Origin: a virus
Virus record (IMG/VR): IMGVR_UViG_3300048591_000348
Span: 1 to 64,000 of that record
DNA length: 64,000 bases
Direction: 5' to 3' (one strand)
Below are positions 25,869-33,431 of this stretch, piece after piece. Position 1 is the first letter of the stretch. Each line of letters opens with the position of its first letter. The notes under the pieces are model-generated. The model saw only the letters and a list, made by a program, of their open reading frames with translations, had not been told where the DNA came from and made no database searches. The translations under genes and the position numbers were made by a program.

Positions 25869-25982
25869 GATTCTCAAGACGCGACGATCGGGATGCCCAA
25901 GCGCTGGACGCAAGGACTTCTGACCGACGAGCGCAGGGAAACGGCTCGCATTGTTCCTGGGCACCTCCCTAATTGAGACCGA

Positions 25983-26016
25983 TCCCTGTGACGTGGGGCT
26001 ACCTACGGCACAGGGA
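25983..26016 (+). other. Hairpin masking a ribosome binding site
   Basis: TCCCTGTG (25983-25990) pairs with CACAGGGA (26009-26016). The AGGGAG Shine-Dalgarno of the gene starting at 26026 lies in the 3' arm, so this hairpin could limit translation. Confidence 0.45.
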
Positions 26017-26025
26017 GTGAGAGAC

Positions 26026-26307
26026 ATGGCACGACGCAAAGCTGTGCAGTCTGGCAACGCGGTGACGACGCAATCGGCATCGTGGAAAAGCCTTCTCGGG
26101 GCCGTCGCTTTCGGGCGCGGGTTCAAGGAGGTGCACGCCGGCCTGCCCTTCAATTCTGACGCCATCGAGTCGCGATGGCATTGGCACTACGAGCGCGGGC
26201 GCCTCTTCGGTGTGGTCTACAAGGGCCAACTCAAGGAGGGGCGCACGGTTCTCCGGGCGGCAATCTACGCCGCTCAGATCGCCTACCGCGACAAGGTGTT
26301 CACCTAA
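26026..26307 (+). CDS. Hypothetical early protein
   Basis: 93 residues from MARRKAVQSGNAVTTQS; AGGGAG lies eight bases upstream. The core SLLGAVAFGRGFKEVHAG then YERGRLFGVVYKGQLK suggests a small mixed fold; a terminal helix is Ala-rich. First gene after the extended -10 promoter. Not recognised. Confidence 0.6.
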   Translation: MARRKAVQSGNAVTTQSASWKSLLGAVAFGRGFKEVHAGLPFNSDAIESRWHWHYERGRLFGVVYKGQLKEGRTVLRAAIYAAQIAYRDKVFT

Positions 26308-26311
26308 TGCC

Positions 26312-26329
26312 GAGGCCCTTCGGGGCCTC
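26312..26329 (+). repeat. Leader hairpin 1 (GAGGCCC-type)
   Basis: GAGGCCC-TTCG-GGGCCTC, followed by ACCTC. It stands 63 bases before the next ATG. Similar hairpins precede the next genes at nearly the same distance. Confidence 0.6.
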
Positions 26330-26392
26330 ACCTCACAGGGATCGGTTGACCATCGCCTTCTGCGTGAGGCTTCACGCTAGGAGGACTGGGAA

Positions 26393-26710
26393 ATGAACGT
26401 CATCGACGTAACGATCAATGATCGTGAAATTCCGGCCGGCAAGGTCTTGATCGCCAAGAGCAAGCCCGAGGGCGAGCCTTTCGCCAGAGAGCACGAGCTG
26501 GACAGCAAGATCGGCTGGAAGAACTCGGATCTGGGGCGCCCTCGGCAAGTTCGGCTGGTAGGCCGGGTTGCTGGGTGGAACCTCGCCGGGTCGATGCTGC
26601 GGTGGGACAATGGCGCTTACGGCGTCATCTGGGACATCGACGGATCGAGGCACGGTCGCTGGTACAAGAAGTTCGAGGAAGCGGTCGAGCACTTCAATCG
26701 CATCCCTTGA
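26393..26710 (+). CDS. Hypothetical early protein
   Basis: 105 residues from MNVIDVTINDREIPAGKVL, with TAGGAGGACTGGGAA upstream as a strong ribosome site. Beta-rich: GKVLIAKSKP, RQVRLVGRVAGW, YGVIWDIDGS, ending in a helix EEAVEHFNRIP. Unknown family. Its leader carries hairpin 1 and a second perfect hairpin (GCGTGA-GGCT-TCACGC). Confidence 0.6.
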   Translation: MNVIDVTINDREIPAGKVLIAKSKPEGEPFAREHELDSKIGWKNSDLGRPRQVRLVGRVAGWNLAGSMLRWDNGAYGVIWDIDGSRHGRWYKKFEEAVEHFNRIP

Positions 26711-26716
26711 ACCTCC

Positions 26717-26734
26717 GAGGCCCATACGGGCCTC
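26717..26734 (+). repeat. Leader hairpin 2 (GAGGCCC-type)
   Basis: GAGGCCC-ATAC-GGGCCTC followed by ACCCC; same stem as hairpin 1 with a changed loop. It ends 65 bases before the ATG at 26800. A second long-range stem (CCGAAGG with CCTTCGG) lies in between, next to the GGAGGG ribosome site. Confidence 0.6.
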
Positions 26735-26799
26735 ACCCCGAAGGCGATGAATATCCCATCATTCCATGAGGGCATCCTGCCCTTCGGAGGGAATGACAA

Positions 26800-27147
26800 A
26801 TGCAAACATTGTCTTTGAGGCTGACGCATTCCTACGTCGGGACATGGCAGCACCTGGACAAGTGGGAGGGTCTGGGCTCGATCGATGAGATCGGCTCAAG
26901 AGAACTCCCGCTGAACGAGGAACAGGAGAACGATCACTGCGAGCCGAAAGGCCGCGAAGTGTTCTGCCTCGTCACTTCGGAAGCCGAGGATGCGAAGATC
27001 ATCTGCGCGCTTCACGACACCTACACCCAATGGGGTTGCTCGCACGAATACGACTGCTGCGGCTGCCGGAGCTACACGGCTCAGGACGTCAAGCGGGTGA
27101 CGGGCAATCTCTGGCGGGTCGAGGTCTGGTCCTCTCGGAACTACTAA
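26800..27147 (+). CDS. Hypothetical early protein, Cys-rich end
   Basis: 115 residues. The N-terminal half is acidic; the C-terminal half has GCSHEYDCCGCRSY, four closely spaced Cys and a His that could hold a metal, then a beta strand NLWRVEVWSSRNY. No family recognised. Part of the evenly spaced small-gene cluster. Confidence 0.58.
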   Translation: MQTLSLRLTHSYVGTWQHLDKWEGLGSIDEIGSRELPLNEEQENDHCEPKGREVFCLVTSEAEDAKIICALHDTYTQWGCSHEYDCCGCRSYTAQDVKRVTGNLWRVEVWSSRNY

Positions 27148-27153
27148 CCTCCA

Positions 27154-27176
27154 AGGCACCCGGCAACGGGTGTCCT
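27154..27176 (+). repeat. Leader hairpin 3
   Basis: AGG-C-ACCCG pairs with CGGGT-G-CCT (one bulged T, GCAA loop). It stands 59 bases before the ATG at 27236. It matches the others in position but only partly in sequence. Confidence 0.45.
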
Positions 27177-27235
27177 CATGGGATGATGGGAAATTCCCCG
27201 AGACCTTCGCTGGCAGTGAGCCGACGCGGAGGAAG

Positions 27236-27445
27236 ATGATGACCAGGGACAAGGAATTGAACCTGATCTGGAAACACACGCACCCGGACTTTCGCGGGAA
27301 GATCGACGGCAAGCGATACGTCCTATGCTGGATTGAAGGCAGCGGGACATGCAGCGTGCCACTCGAAAGCCTTCCCGAGAAAGAGCACCAATCAAAGTTG
27401 GGCTACGCTCAACGACGGGAGGCGCGGGGCGAGCGCGGATACTGA
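27236..27445 (+). CDS. Hypothetical early protein
   Basis: 69 residues from MMTRDKELNLIWKHTHPDF (two adjacent ATGs), with GCGGAGGAAG upstream. A small basic/acidic protein with GKRYVLCWIEGSGTCSVPLE, probably a beta-rich core. Not recognised. Confidence 0.55.
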   Translation: MMTRDKELNLIWKHTHPDFRGKIDGKRYVLCWIEGSGTCSVPLESLPEKEHQSKLGYAQRREARGERGY

Positions 27446-27449
27446 TTAT

Positions 27450-27473
27450 GGGTTGCCCGGGAGACCGGGCTGC
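27450..27473 (+). repeat. Leader hairpin 4
   Basis: GCCCGG-GAGA-CCGGGC with extra pairs outside. It ends 62 bases before the ATG at 27536, in line with hairpins 1-3. Confidence 0.5.
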
Positions 27474-27535
27474 CTGCCAAGGTCTCGGGAAACTGTGCCT
27501 CCTGATGGGCGATCCTGCCCTACCGGGAGAGCGAC

Positions 27536-27649
27536 ATGGCCAAGTTTCACTTCATCGCCGTTCCGCTGATCAAGATCGAGCGCGGCCCCTACTGGGGACG
27601 CGGCAGCCCGGACGTTGTTGCCGTCCCTGCGAACAAACTGCAACCCTGA
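27536..27649 (+). CDS. Very small hypothetical protein
   Basis: 37 residues (MAKFHFIAVPLIKIERGPYW...), with CGGGAGAG four bases upstream of the ATG. Short but preceded by the same type of leader as its neighbours, which supports translation. Confidence 0.45.
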   Translation: MAKFHFIAVPLIKIERGPYWGRGSPDVVAVPANKLQP

Positions 27650-27759
27650 GCCTACTGGCCCGCCCCGAGAAATCGGCAAGCGGGGCTGAGGTGGTAGAGA
27701 CAGAGGCGCGGCGGCTAAACGTCACCCGCAATGACGACTAGCACAGGGAGACAGATGAT

Positions 27760-28068
27760 ATGGCCGGCAAGCCCTCAATCCCCGCGGGCGTGCATCGTCG
27801 CATCCGGCAACTCCACTCTCGCGGCATGACGCAGAGCGCCATTGCCGAGGCCGTCGGATGCTCAAGATATACCGTGTGCAAGGCGATCAATCCGGATTTC
27901 GCGGAGCAAGAGCGGCAACGTCACCGCCGCATGGGCCGCGATCGCTATGTCGCCCGGAAAGACGATCCCGACTATATCTCTTATCAGAGTGCCTGGAACA
28001 CCACGCCAGAGCGGCTGCGCAAAGTGCGCGAGGGCATGCGGCGACTCCGGAAATCCAGACAGGCATGA
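27760..28068 (+). CDS. HTH-type small protein
   Basis: 102 residues. HRRIRQLHSRGMTQSAIAEAVGCSRYTVCKAINPDF is a resolvase/homeodomain-like helix-turn-helix. The second half is Arg-rich (RHRRMGRDRYVARK) and could contact DNA. CAGGGAG lies upstream of the ATG. A probable regulator or recruiter within the early cluster. Confidence 0.65.
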   Translation: MAGKPSIPAGVHRRIRQLHSRGMTQSAIAEAVGCSRYTVCKAINPDFAEQERQRHRRMGRDRYVARKDDPDYISYQSAWNTTPERLRKVREGMRRLRKSRQA

Positions 28069-28090
28069 GCACGCCCATCAGGGCAATCCT

Positions 28091-28180
28091 CGCCTCCCAG
28101 CCGAAAGGCCGCGGGAGGCGAAGCGCGTAGAAGACCATGAAACTAACAGAGGCCGGTTGCTGGCTAGAGCGACCGGCCTC
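28091..28180 (+). repeat. Two strong hairpins before a small gene
   Basis: CGCCTCCC/GGGAGGCG (28091-28098 with 28113-28120) and GAGGCCGGT/ACCGGCCTC (28149-28157 with 28172-28180). No U-tract follows either, so they look like RNA processing or stability elements in the leader of the 56-residue gene. Confidence 0.5.
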
Positions 28181-28209
28181 CTTGTGCGCGTCGAGACGGA
28201 GCACTCAGG

Positions 28210-28380
28210 ATGCACCCATATCTCTACACGCTGGAAGTATTCCGTAACGGAGAGTGGATCGTTGTCAAGAGCGGGCTTTCCGCAACTCTCGCTGCCTTTG
28301 GATCAGCACTAGCGATGCTCAAAGAGCCGGGAGAACTGTGGAGAGCTGTTAGAGAGGACGGCGACGTTTTCTACCCGTGA
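28210..28380 (+). CDS. Small hypothetical protein
   Basis: 56 residues starting MHPYLYTLEVFRNGEWIVVK, with GGAGCACTCAGG upstream. A short beta hairpin and a helix (ATLAAFGSALAMLK) end in ELWRAVREDGDVFYP. Resembles small phage accessory proteins in outline; function unknown. Confidence 0.5.
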   Translation: MHPYLYTLEVFRNGEWIVVKSGLSATLAAFGSALAMLKEPGELWRAVREDGDVFYP

Positions 28381-28459
28381 CCAATGCGTGAGCTTGTAAG
28401 GAATGCTTACAGGTTCGTCCCGCGCGCCCTGCCAGCGACAACAGCAGGAGAAAGCGCCC

Positions 28460-28594
28460 ATGCCCGACATCACGATCAAACGGTATGACGGATGGTGGTA
28501 TTGCCTCGTGAATGGCCAACGCGAACGCTTTGGCTATTCGACGGTCGCAGGCGCCATAGATCGGTACTACGCGATCGTAGAAGGCTGGATCTGA
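28460..28594 (+). CDS. Small hypothetical protein
   Basis: 44 residues from MPDITIKRYDGWWYCLVNGQ, with CAGGAG upstream. A tight beta-type protein with many aromatic residues. Function unknown. Confidence 0.5.
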   Translation: MPDITIKRYDGWWYCLVNGQRERFGYSTVAGAIDRYYAIVEGWI

Positions 28595-28604
28595 CCGGCT
28601 GGGC

Positions 28605-28620
28605 GAGGCTTTCGGGCCTC
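28605..28620 (+). repeat. Leader-type hairpin 5
   Basis: GAGGC with GCCTC, followed by ACCTC as in hairpin 1. It stands 173 bases before the next gene, so its spacing differs from the other four. Confidence 0.45.
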
Positions 28621-28730
28621 ACCTCGCTCGCAGGGCGCGCGGGATTTTTTGCAAAGGCCGAAACCATTGCCATCCGGCTGTGGTCGCGGAGTAATTCTCC
28701 GCCTGAAGATGGCCACTTTAGATCGACACC

Positions 28731-28774
28731 GGCCCACCTCGGGCCTCGGTGCGGCAAACACCGAGAGGTGGGCC
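28731..28774 (+). other. Long hairpin before the membrane protein gene
   Basis: GGCCCACCT pairs with AGGTGGGCC (28731-28739, 28766-28774), enclosing CTCGGTG/CACCGAG (28745-28751, 28759-28765). About 16 base pairs with one bulge, ending 19 bases before the ATG at 28794. Possible translation or processing control. Confidence 0.5.
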
Positions 28775-28793
28775 AGAGTCAAGACTGATCACA

Positions 28794-29867
28794 ATGCACA
28801 CATCTAGCACACGATGGCGAATCTCGCCACTGGGGTGGATCGCGCTATCCCTCGGGATCGCGGCCGAATCCGCCTCAAACGCGCTCCGAGCCTACGGGCT
28901 TGGTGCGTTCCTCGATCGCTTCGCGGTACACATCCAGGGGCACACGGTCTCGCTTGCGGGGTCCGTCCTAGTGCTGGCCGCCATCGCGATCTCACTCGCC
29001 CAGGCCAGAGCGGCCTGGGTCGCGCTCTCCCCAGGGCGCCCCATCAGTCAGCGTATCGTAGCGGGCTTCGCAGCCGCACTACTCGTCTCGATCTCGATCA
29101 CGGCCCTTGCTTCTCATGTTCTCGATGCGCAACGAGCCAAGGGCGGTAGAGAGACAGCGGCCAGTCAATCGTACAGTAGAGCGAAGGCTGCGCACGACAA
29201 AGTCGTCGCCGAAATGCAATCGCTTGGCGAGACGCGTCCAGTATCCGTGATCCAGGCCGAGATTGCCTCGGCCCAGATCGACATGGTTGTGTGGCGTCGA
29301 TCGGCCCAATGCAGTGACATCAGTCGCGAGGACACAAAAAAACTCTGCGGGCCAATCCTCACGCTTTACAAGGAGCGTGGCGCCGCCGCACGCAAGCTCG
29401 AGCTTGAACCCGAAGTCGCGCATCTGCGGGAACAACTCTCAAGCATGACGCCGCCCGTCGAAGCCAAGACGGCTTCGGAGGAAGCGATGTCCATGTGGTG
29501 GGCGTGGATCATGGGACTCGGCGTGGTGTATCTCGCCACATTCGGATCCGTGATTTACGCCAACGAAGTAACAGTCACAGAGCGGGAGCTTCCAAACCTT
29601 CCGCCACCGCCCTCAGCAAAGATCGTGGAAGACGACAGCCCGCCATCCGGCGGCGAATGCCGTCCGAAGACGAGAGAGGAAGCACTCGCCGACCTGCGGC
29701 AGCTTCTGAAGGCGGGACACAGCCCGCCGTCTCAGGAGTGGCTTAGGGCGCGCTGGCAGGTGGGCTCAAAAGGCACGGTCTCAAAATGGCTTCGCCTTTG
29801 GGAGGACACTGCTCAGATGCCGGGGAGCCGGATGGTCGAAGGGCGCTGCAAGACCGTAGTCGCGTAA
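28794..29867 (+). CDS. Membrane protein with C-terminal HTH-like domain
   Basis: 357 residues from MHTSSTRWRISPLGW. Three to four membrane segments: about 10-30, 48-66 (SLAGSVLVLAAIAISLA), 85-105 (IVAGFAAALLVSISITALA) and 237-258 (WWAWIMGLGVVYLATFGSVI). Between the last two is a helical, coiled-coil-like region. The C-terminal about 60 residues (ALADLRQLLKAGHSPPSQEWLRARW, GTVSKWLRLWED) look like a helix-turn-helix. A membrane-tethered regulator is one reading. It ends at a strong terminator. Confidence 0.6.
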   Translation: MHTSSTRWRISPLGWIALSLGIAAESASNALRAYGLGAFLDRFAVHIQGHTVSLAGSVLVLAAIAISLAQARAAWVALSPGRPISQRIVAGFAAALLVSISITALASHVLDAQRAKGGRETAASQSYSRAKAAHDKVVAEMQSLGETRPVSVIQAEIASAQIDMVVWRRSAQCSDISREDTKKLCGPILTLYKERGAAARKLELEPEVAHLREQLSSMTPPVEAKTASEEAMSMWWAWIMGLGVVYLATFGSVIYANEVTVTERELPNLPPPPSAKIVEDDSPPSGGECRPKTREEALADLRQLLKAGHSPPSQEWLRARWQVGSKGTVSKWLRLWEDTAQMPGSRMVEGRCKTVVA

Positions 29868-29874
29868 GCATTAG

Positions 29875-29908
29875 GGCCGCCACGGGAAACCGTGAGCGGC
29901 CTTTTTTT
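29875..29908 (+). terminator. Rho-independent terminator of the rightward early unit
   Basis: GGCCGC-CACGG-GAAA-CCGTG-A-GCGGCC followed by TTTTTTT. It ends the rightward unit and faces the leftward operon end at 29930. Confidence 0.95.
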
Positions 29909-29929
29909 GTTTCTGCCAGCGCGACATGC

Positions 29930-30481
29930 CTACGCCGCCCTAACAGCCGCTCCCACCGACCCATCGAGGTCGCGGTCGATCGTTGCCAGCGCCCGCCGGA
30001 TCCTCACAATAGACGCCAAACTCGCGTTCGGCTTTGTCGCCACTCTGATCCGCTCGTCGGACCATCCCTTGGCATAGACGTACCGGCCCGTTTTGATTTG
30101 CCCATGACGCATCAGCAGCAGCGTCGCCTTCGCACAGTCGACGTTCGTGAGGCGAGCGGATCTCGATCCCCTGGTAGTCGGCGGTTGCTCCGCAAGATCC
30201 GGGAACAAATCAATCGTCTCGGATGATTGCAGCATGGATTCCGCCTCGGCCTTGTCCGCCCCGATCTTGCGAAGCGCCCGCCGCACGCGACCAACAACCC
30301 CAGCGACGTCATGCTTCGACGCAGAGCGACTGAAATAAACACGCTCGACAGCCTCGCCCAGCGCAAGAACCGCTTCGCCTGCGCGATCCGACGTGCGCCA
30401 TGATAGCGTCACGCCGAGAGGAATGTACCGAGATATCTCACTCGTTATCGCGTCGCGGATCTTGCGTTCGGCAGCGAGCAT
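29930..30481 (-). CDS. Hypothetical protein at the end of the early left operon
   Basis: 183 residues, helical, beginning MLAAERKIRDAITSEISRY, with a C-terminal part VRIRRALATIDRDLDG. It contains WRTSDRAGEAVLALGEAVERVYF and LLLMRHGQIKTGRYVYAKGW. No motif was identified. Last gene of the leftward early operon, converging on the 29.9-kb terminator. Confidence 0.55.
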   Translation of the reverse strand: MLAAERKIRDAITSEISRYIPLGVTLSWRTSDRAGEAVLALGEAVERVYFSRSASKHDVAGVVGRVRRALRKIGADKAEAESMLQSSETIDLFPDLAEQPPTTRGSRSARLTNVDCAKATLLLMRHGQIKTGRYVYAKGWSDERIRVATKPNASLASIVRIRRALATIDRDLDGSVGAAVRAA

Positions 30482-31689
30482 TATAGTAGCTCCATCTGGC
30501 GCATCTCAGGGGTTGCCTCTGGCGCGGGCTCGTAATTCCAGCTCAGCTCGGAGAGCGCGGTACGCTGCCGCTGCAGCCAGCGGGACCACGCCATTGCCGG
30601 TGGCTCGCAGCCGGTCGGCTCGAGCTGCAGCGATCCAGGCGTCGGGATCGTCCAACACCGCGGCCAGCCCATCAGCCACTCGACGAACTCGGGGGAGAGC
30701 CGGAGCGAGGAGGGGCTCGTTATCGATGATTTTGGCCCATCGCTCGCGCTCTCCGGGTCCGGGCGGATAGAGGGGCAGTCGAAAGCCTCCGCCTGGCCCT
30801 CTATCGTCAACCGCTTGGCTTTCGTTCCCGGATCGCGGGTATATCCGCCGCGAACGGTTCGTGGCGCCTTCCAGAGGTGCTCGACGAAGTTCGGCAGTTG
30901 TTGACCGCGCTCCGAACCCGCGTTTCTCCGGTCCTGACTGTCCTGGCTGTTCGGCGCCCGCCAATCCCTCGATGCCGGTGTCGGCCAATCTCTTTTCGCG
31001 GTCGCTTCCAAAGCCCATTCCGCATCCGCAACCTTCGCCGCAATCGTCAACGGCATCCCTGCACCATTGCCGTTGATGCCCATCGCCTTCAGCGCGACCT
31101 GGCGCGCCCTGAAGGTTTCCGGCGACTCGTCGTCGTTCGTCAGTGCCGCCGACGGCGTGGGCCAAGATAAAGATCCGCTCGCGCTCGTGGCTCGCGCCCG
31201 TTTCTGCCGCGCTCTGTAATCGCGCCGCAATCTCGAAACCAAGGCGCGATAGCTCTCTGTGGACGACGTCGAAGCCGAGGCTGAGATGTCCGCCGACGTT
31301 CTCGAGGAATACCCACTGCGGCCGGACCTGGACGATGATCCGCCGGACGTGCGGCCAGAGGTGGCGCTCGTCGCGCGCGCCAAGCCGCTTGCCTGCGGTC
31401 GAGAACGGCTGGCACGGGAAGCCCGCAGTGAGGATATCCACGCATCCACGCCAGCGTCGGCCATCGAAGGTTTTGATGTCGTCCCAGATAGGAGCTTGAC
31501 CCAGGGCCTGATCCGCCATCCTGGCCACGAGAGTGGCCGCAGCGAAGGCTTCCCGCTCGACGTAACACACAGTGCGATAGCGAGGCTCGGCGATGTGCAG
31601 CCCGAGGTCGAGACCTCCGACGCCCGAGCATAGGGAGAGCCCAAGGAGGTCTCCGGCTTGAGATGCGGAGGAATGTGGAGCCACGCCAT
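30481..31689 (-). other. Overlapping open frame within the cytosine methyltransferase gene
   Basis: A 402-codon frame, offset from the methyltransferase. Its second half has protein-like stretches (DWPTPASRDW, FVEWLMGWPRCWT) similar to proteins often annotated beside dcm genes. The first 190 codons are Ser-rich and look like an out-of-frame reading. WPTPAS is exactly the shifted reading of the methyltransferase residues LADTG, and EWLMGWP that of RVADGLA. Probably a shadow; a real overlapping gene is not excluded. Confidence 0.25.
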
Positions 31690-31699
31690 CGACCGTCAC
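30506..31699 (-). CDS. DNA cytosine-5 methyltransferase
   Basis: 397 residues from a GTG (31699) that overlaps the upstream stop by four bases and has a run of eight G just upstream. All key C5 motifs are visible: I LSLCSGVGGLDLGL, IV AGFPCQPFSTAGKR with catalytic Cys, VI FLENV, VIII-like ERERIFILAHA, and X RLRATGNGVVPLAAA. It methylates cytosine in double-stranded DNA; the recognition sequence is not predictable. Likely protects phage DNA against host restriction. Most of it overlaps another open frame on the same strand (30481-31689). Confidence 0.92.
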   Translation of the reverse strand: MTVDGVAPHSSASQAGDLLGLSLCSGVGGLDLGLHIAEPRYRTVCYVEREAFAAATLVARMADQALGQAPIWDDIKTFDGRRWRGCVDILTAGFPCQPFSTAGKRLGARDERHLWPHVRRIIVQVRPQWVFLENVGGHLSLGFDVVHRELSRLGFEIAARLQSAAETGASHERERIFILAHAVGGTDERRRVAGNLQGAPGRAEGDGHQRQWCRDAVDDCGEGCGCGMGFGSDREKRLADTGIEGLAGAEQPGQSGPEKRGFGARSTTAELRRAPLEGATNRSRRIYPRSGNESQAVDDRGPGGGFRLPLYPPGPGERERWAKIIDNEPLLAPALPRVRRVADGLAAVLDDPDAWIAAARADRLRATGNGVVPLAAAAAYRALRAELELRARARGNP

Positions 31700-31956
31700 C
31701 CCGCCCCCCCCTGCTCCGAAAGAGCTGCTTCTAATCCGATTAGAACCTCTTCCAGCGCCTGCCGCGAAACGCCCACTTCGCATCCGTCCATATCCAACTG
31801 GCGCTGGTTATGCTTGAGATTGTCGATTGCGCCTTTGTAAATACCATCGATGTAAGCGAGGCGAGCCTCCAGGCGTTCGATGGCCATGCCGCGGCGATCC
31901 ATCTCAGCCACGATCTCGTCGATGCTGGATTGGCGGGAAATGTTGATAATGCTCAT
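31696..31956 (-). CDS. Small coiled-coil protein
   Basis: 86 residues from MSIINISRQSSIDEIVAEM, chosen because CAGGAG lies upstream. Helical throughout (MAIERLEARLAYIDGIYKGAIDNL, QALEEVLIGLEAALSEQ). Coupled by overlap to the methyltransferase, so they may be co-expressed. Function unknown. Confidence 0.55.
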   Translation of the reverse strand: MSIINISRQSSIDEIVAEMDRRGMAIERLEARLAYIDGIYKGAIDNLKHNQRQLDMDGCEVGVSRQALEEVLIGLEAALSEQGGAG

Positions 31957-31957
31957 G

Positions 31958-32215
31958 TTATTCGGCTCCTGTTGGTCCATCGAATCCGTCCGGCCGCAAG
32001 TCCGAGGGAACGGGTTTTTTTGGTGGATCGGGGATCGGCATCCAGCCGTATGGCTCGTGATTCGGATGCACCGGGCCGTTGGCCCACGTCCACCGCTGCT
32101 GCCCCGTGTCCTCATCGATCAGCATAATCGCTTCGCCAACGACATTTTTAGATGTCGCGAGGAGGACGAATGTGTCTTCCGGAGCGGTATCTATTGATCT
32201 CCAAAATCCAAGCAT
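31958..32215 (-). CDS. DUF551-like protein
   Basis: 85 residues from MLGFWRSIDTAPEDTFVLLA. The pattern WRSIDTAPED, then PYGWMPIPDPPKKP matches phage DUF551-type proteins (W-x-P-I/L-P-x-P-P end). Function of the family is unknown; common in phage early regions. Confidence 0.6.
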   Translation of the reverse strand: MLGFWRSIDTAPEDTFVLLATSKNVVGEAIMLIDEDTGQQRWTWANGPVHPNHEPYGWMPIPDPPKKPVPSDLRPDGFDGPTGAE

Positions 32216-32222
32216 ATCTCCG

Positions 32223-32606
32223 TTAACCTCCCGTATTTTCCCGGCTTTCCAGATTTGCATCAATCTTGCCGATCCCGCCGACCATCCAGCACGGCGGTCT
32301 CGGAATATCGGATCTTGTCGGTCGCCACAAATGCAAGCAATTCGGGTGGTCGTTGATGTGGTCCCGCGACGGGACGTGCAACTGCATTACGGTCGCGTCA
32401 GGACCGAAGAATAGATTTTTGATTGCCGACATTTCCGGCCAGTTCGGGCACCGGTTCTTCCTGGATACGCTTACGTGCTCCCATCCTGCGCCAACGGACG
32501 CAATTATCCTCAGTTTGCCTCCATCGATCGGCGACGGAATCTCGAACGCTCCGCACGTGTCGTCGCCGACCCACCCGTAGTGGCGAACAATTTCTGGGCC
32601 GCGCAT
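32223..32606 (-). CDS. Conserved phage hypothetical protein (DUF7694-like)
   Basis: 127 residues if started at the ATG 32606; a TTG further upstream is possible. The series GWEHVSVSRKNRCPNWPEMS, FFGPDATVMQLHVP, HPNCLHLWRP and CWMVG is a recurrent phage protein pattern. Function unknown. Confidence 0.6.
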   Translation of the reverse strand: MRGPEIVRHYGWVGDDTCGAFEIPSPIDGGKLRIIASVGAGWEHVSVSRKNRCPNWPEMSAIKNLFFGPDATVMQLHVPSRDHINDHPNCLHLWRPTRSDIPRPPCWMVGGIGKIDANLESRENTGG

Positions 32607-32625
32607 ACGATAAGCATCTAGTTTA

Positions 32626-32967
32626 TTAAGATCTCTCAATCTCCCCTCCCCTTGCCTTGGCGAGAGCGGTCTCTGCATTTTTCCAGACGTCTCGTAATTC
32701 GTCAGGAACTTCGCCGCCCTTCGCAAGCTGCCAATTCCTATATGCTAGGCATCCGCGAAGCGCTTCTAGAAGCTCAGGCGCGGCAGCCACGAGAGACGCA
32801 TTTGCCTCGCCTTCCGGATACGCTTCGCATTCAATCTCGACGACGACTTGGGCAAGGCCGTAATGCCTGCGAGGGCCATCTGGCGATGAGATGCCGATGT
32901 AACCGGGGGCGGATTCGCAACCCGAATCCAGGCGCCATGGCCCTGGCGTATATGCTGCCTTCTTCAT
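32626..32967 (-). CDS. TPGPW-type phage protein
   Basis: 113 residues from MKKAAYTPGPWRLDSG. TPGPW at the N-terminus and ANASLVAAAPELLEALRGCL in the second half are hallmarks of a widespread small phage protein family of unknown role. The ATG lies inside the stop codon of the IS transposase; AGGAGAACTC upstream is intact, so the insertion spared its ribosome site but cut it from its former upstream sequence. Confidence 0.7.
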   Translation of the reverse strand: MKKAAYTPGPWRLDSGCESAPGYIGISSPDGPRRHYGLAQVVVEIECEAYPEGEANASLVAAAPELLEALRGCLAYRNWQLAKGGEVPDELRDVWKNAETALAKARGGEIERS

Positions 32968-33431
32968 CAAGAGTTCTCCTGCCGGATACCCCGGCGTTTA
33001 GGCCGGGGAGGAGGCAGGCCCCCGCCCGTGCCGCTTGCTCTCTGCTGTTCCACGTACTGGCGGATGATCGAGATCGGGGCGCCGCCGCACGATGCCGCGA
33101 AGTAGCTGGCGCTCCAAAGGACGCCCTTGACGTACCTCCCACTAATCTCCGGCCGCATGCGGCGCAGACGATAACTCGACGCACCTTTGAGGCTGTTGAC
33201 CAGTTTGGAGATGGAGACCTTGGGCGGATACTCGACCAGGAGGTGCACGTGGTCGTCCTCGCCGTCGCACTCGATTAACTTGGCCTCAAAGTCCCGGCAG
33301 ACCTTCGCGAAGATTTCCCGAAGGTCTCGGATGGCCAGATCGCTCAGCACGTCGCGGCGGTATTTCGTGACGAAGACCAGATGCACATGAAGCGCAAAAA
33401 CACAATGTCTGCCGGTTCGATATGGTTGCAT
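32967..33431 (-). CDS. tnpA: IS200/IS605 transposase TnpA (Y1 HUH)
   Basis: 154 residues. HVHLVFVTKYRRDVLSD opens the protein; DHVHLLVEYPP holds the His-hydrophobic-His metal site; SIIRQYVEQQ holds the catalytic Tyr. It cuts and joins single-stranded DNA at the element ends. The C-terminal tail reads into the end hairpin. The frame is intact, so the element may be active. Confidence 0.9.
   Translation of the reverse strand: MQPYRTGRHCVFALHVHLVFVTKYRRDVLSDLAIRDLREIFAKVCRDFEAKLIECDGEDDHVHLLVEYPPKVSISKLVNSLKGASSYRLRRMRPEISGRYVKGVLWSASYFAASCGGAPISIIRQYVEQQRASGTGGGLPPPRPKRRGIRQENS

Noticed and set aside
27650-27759. tRNA-like stretch (GGTAGAG, CGTCA-7-TGACG stem) before the HTH gene
   Set aside because: No pairing acceptor stem, no T-loop consensus and no credible anticodon arm in order; treated as an ordinary leader.
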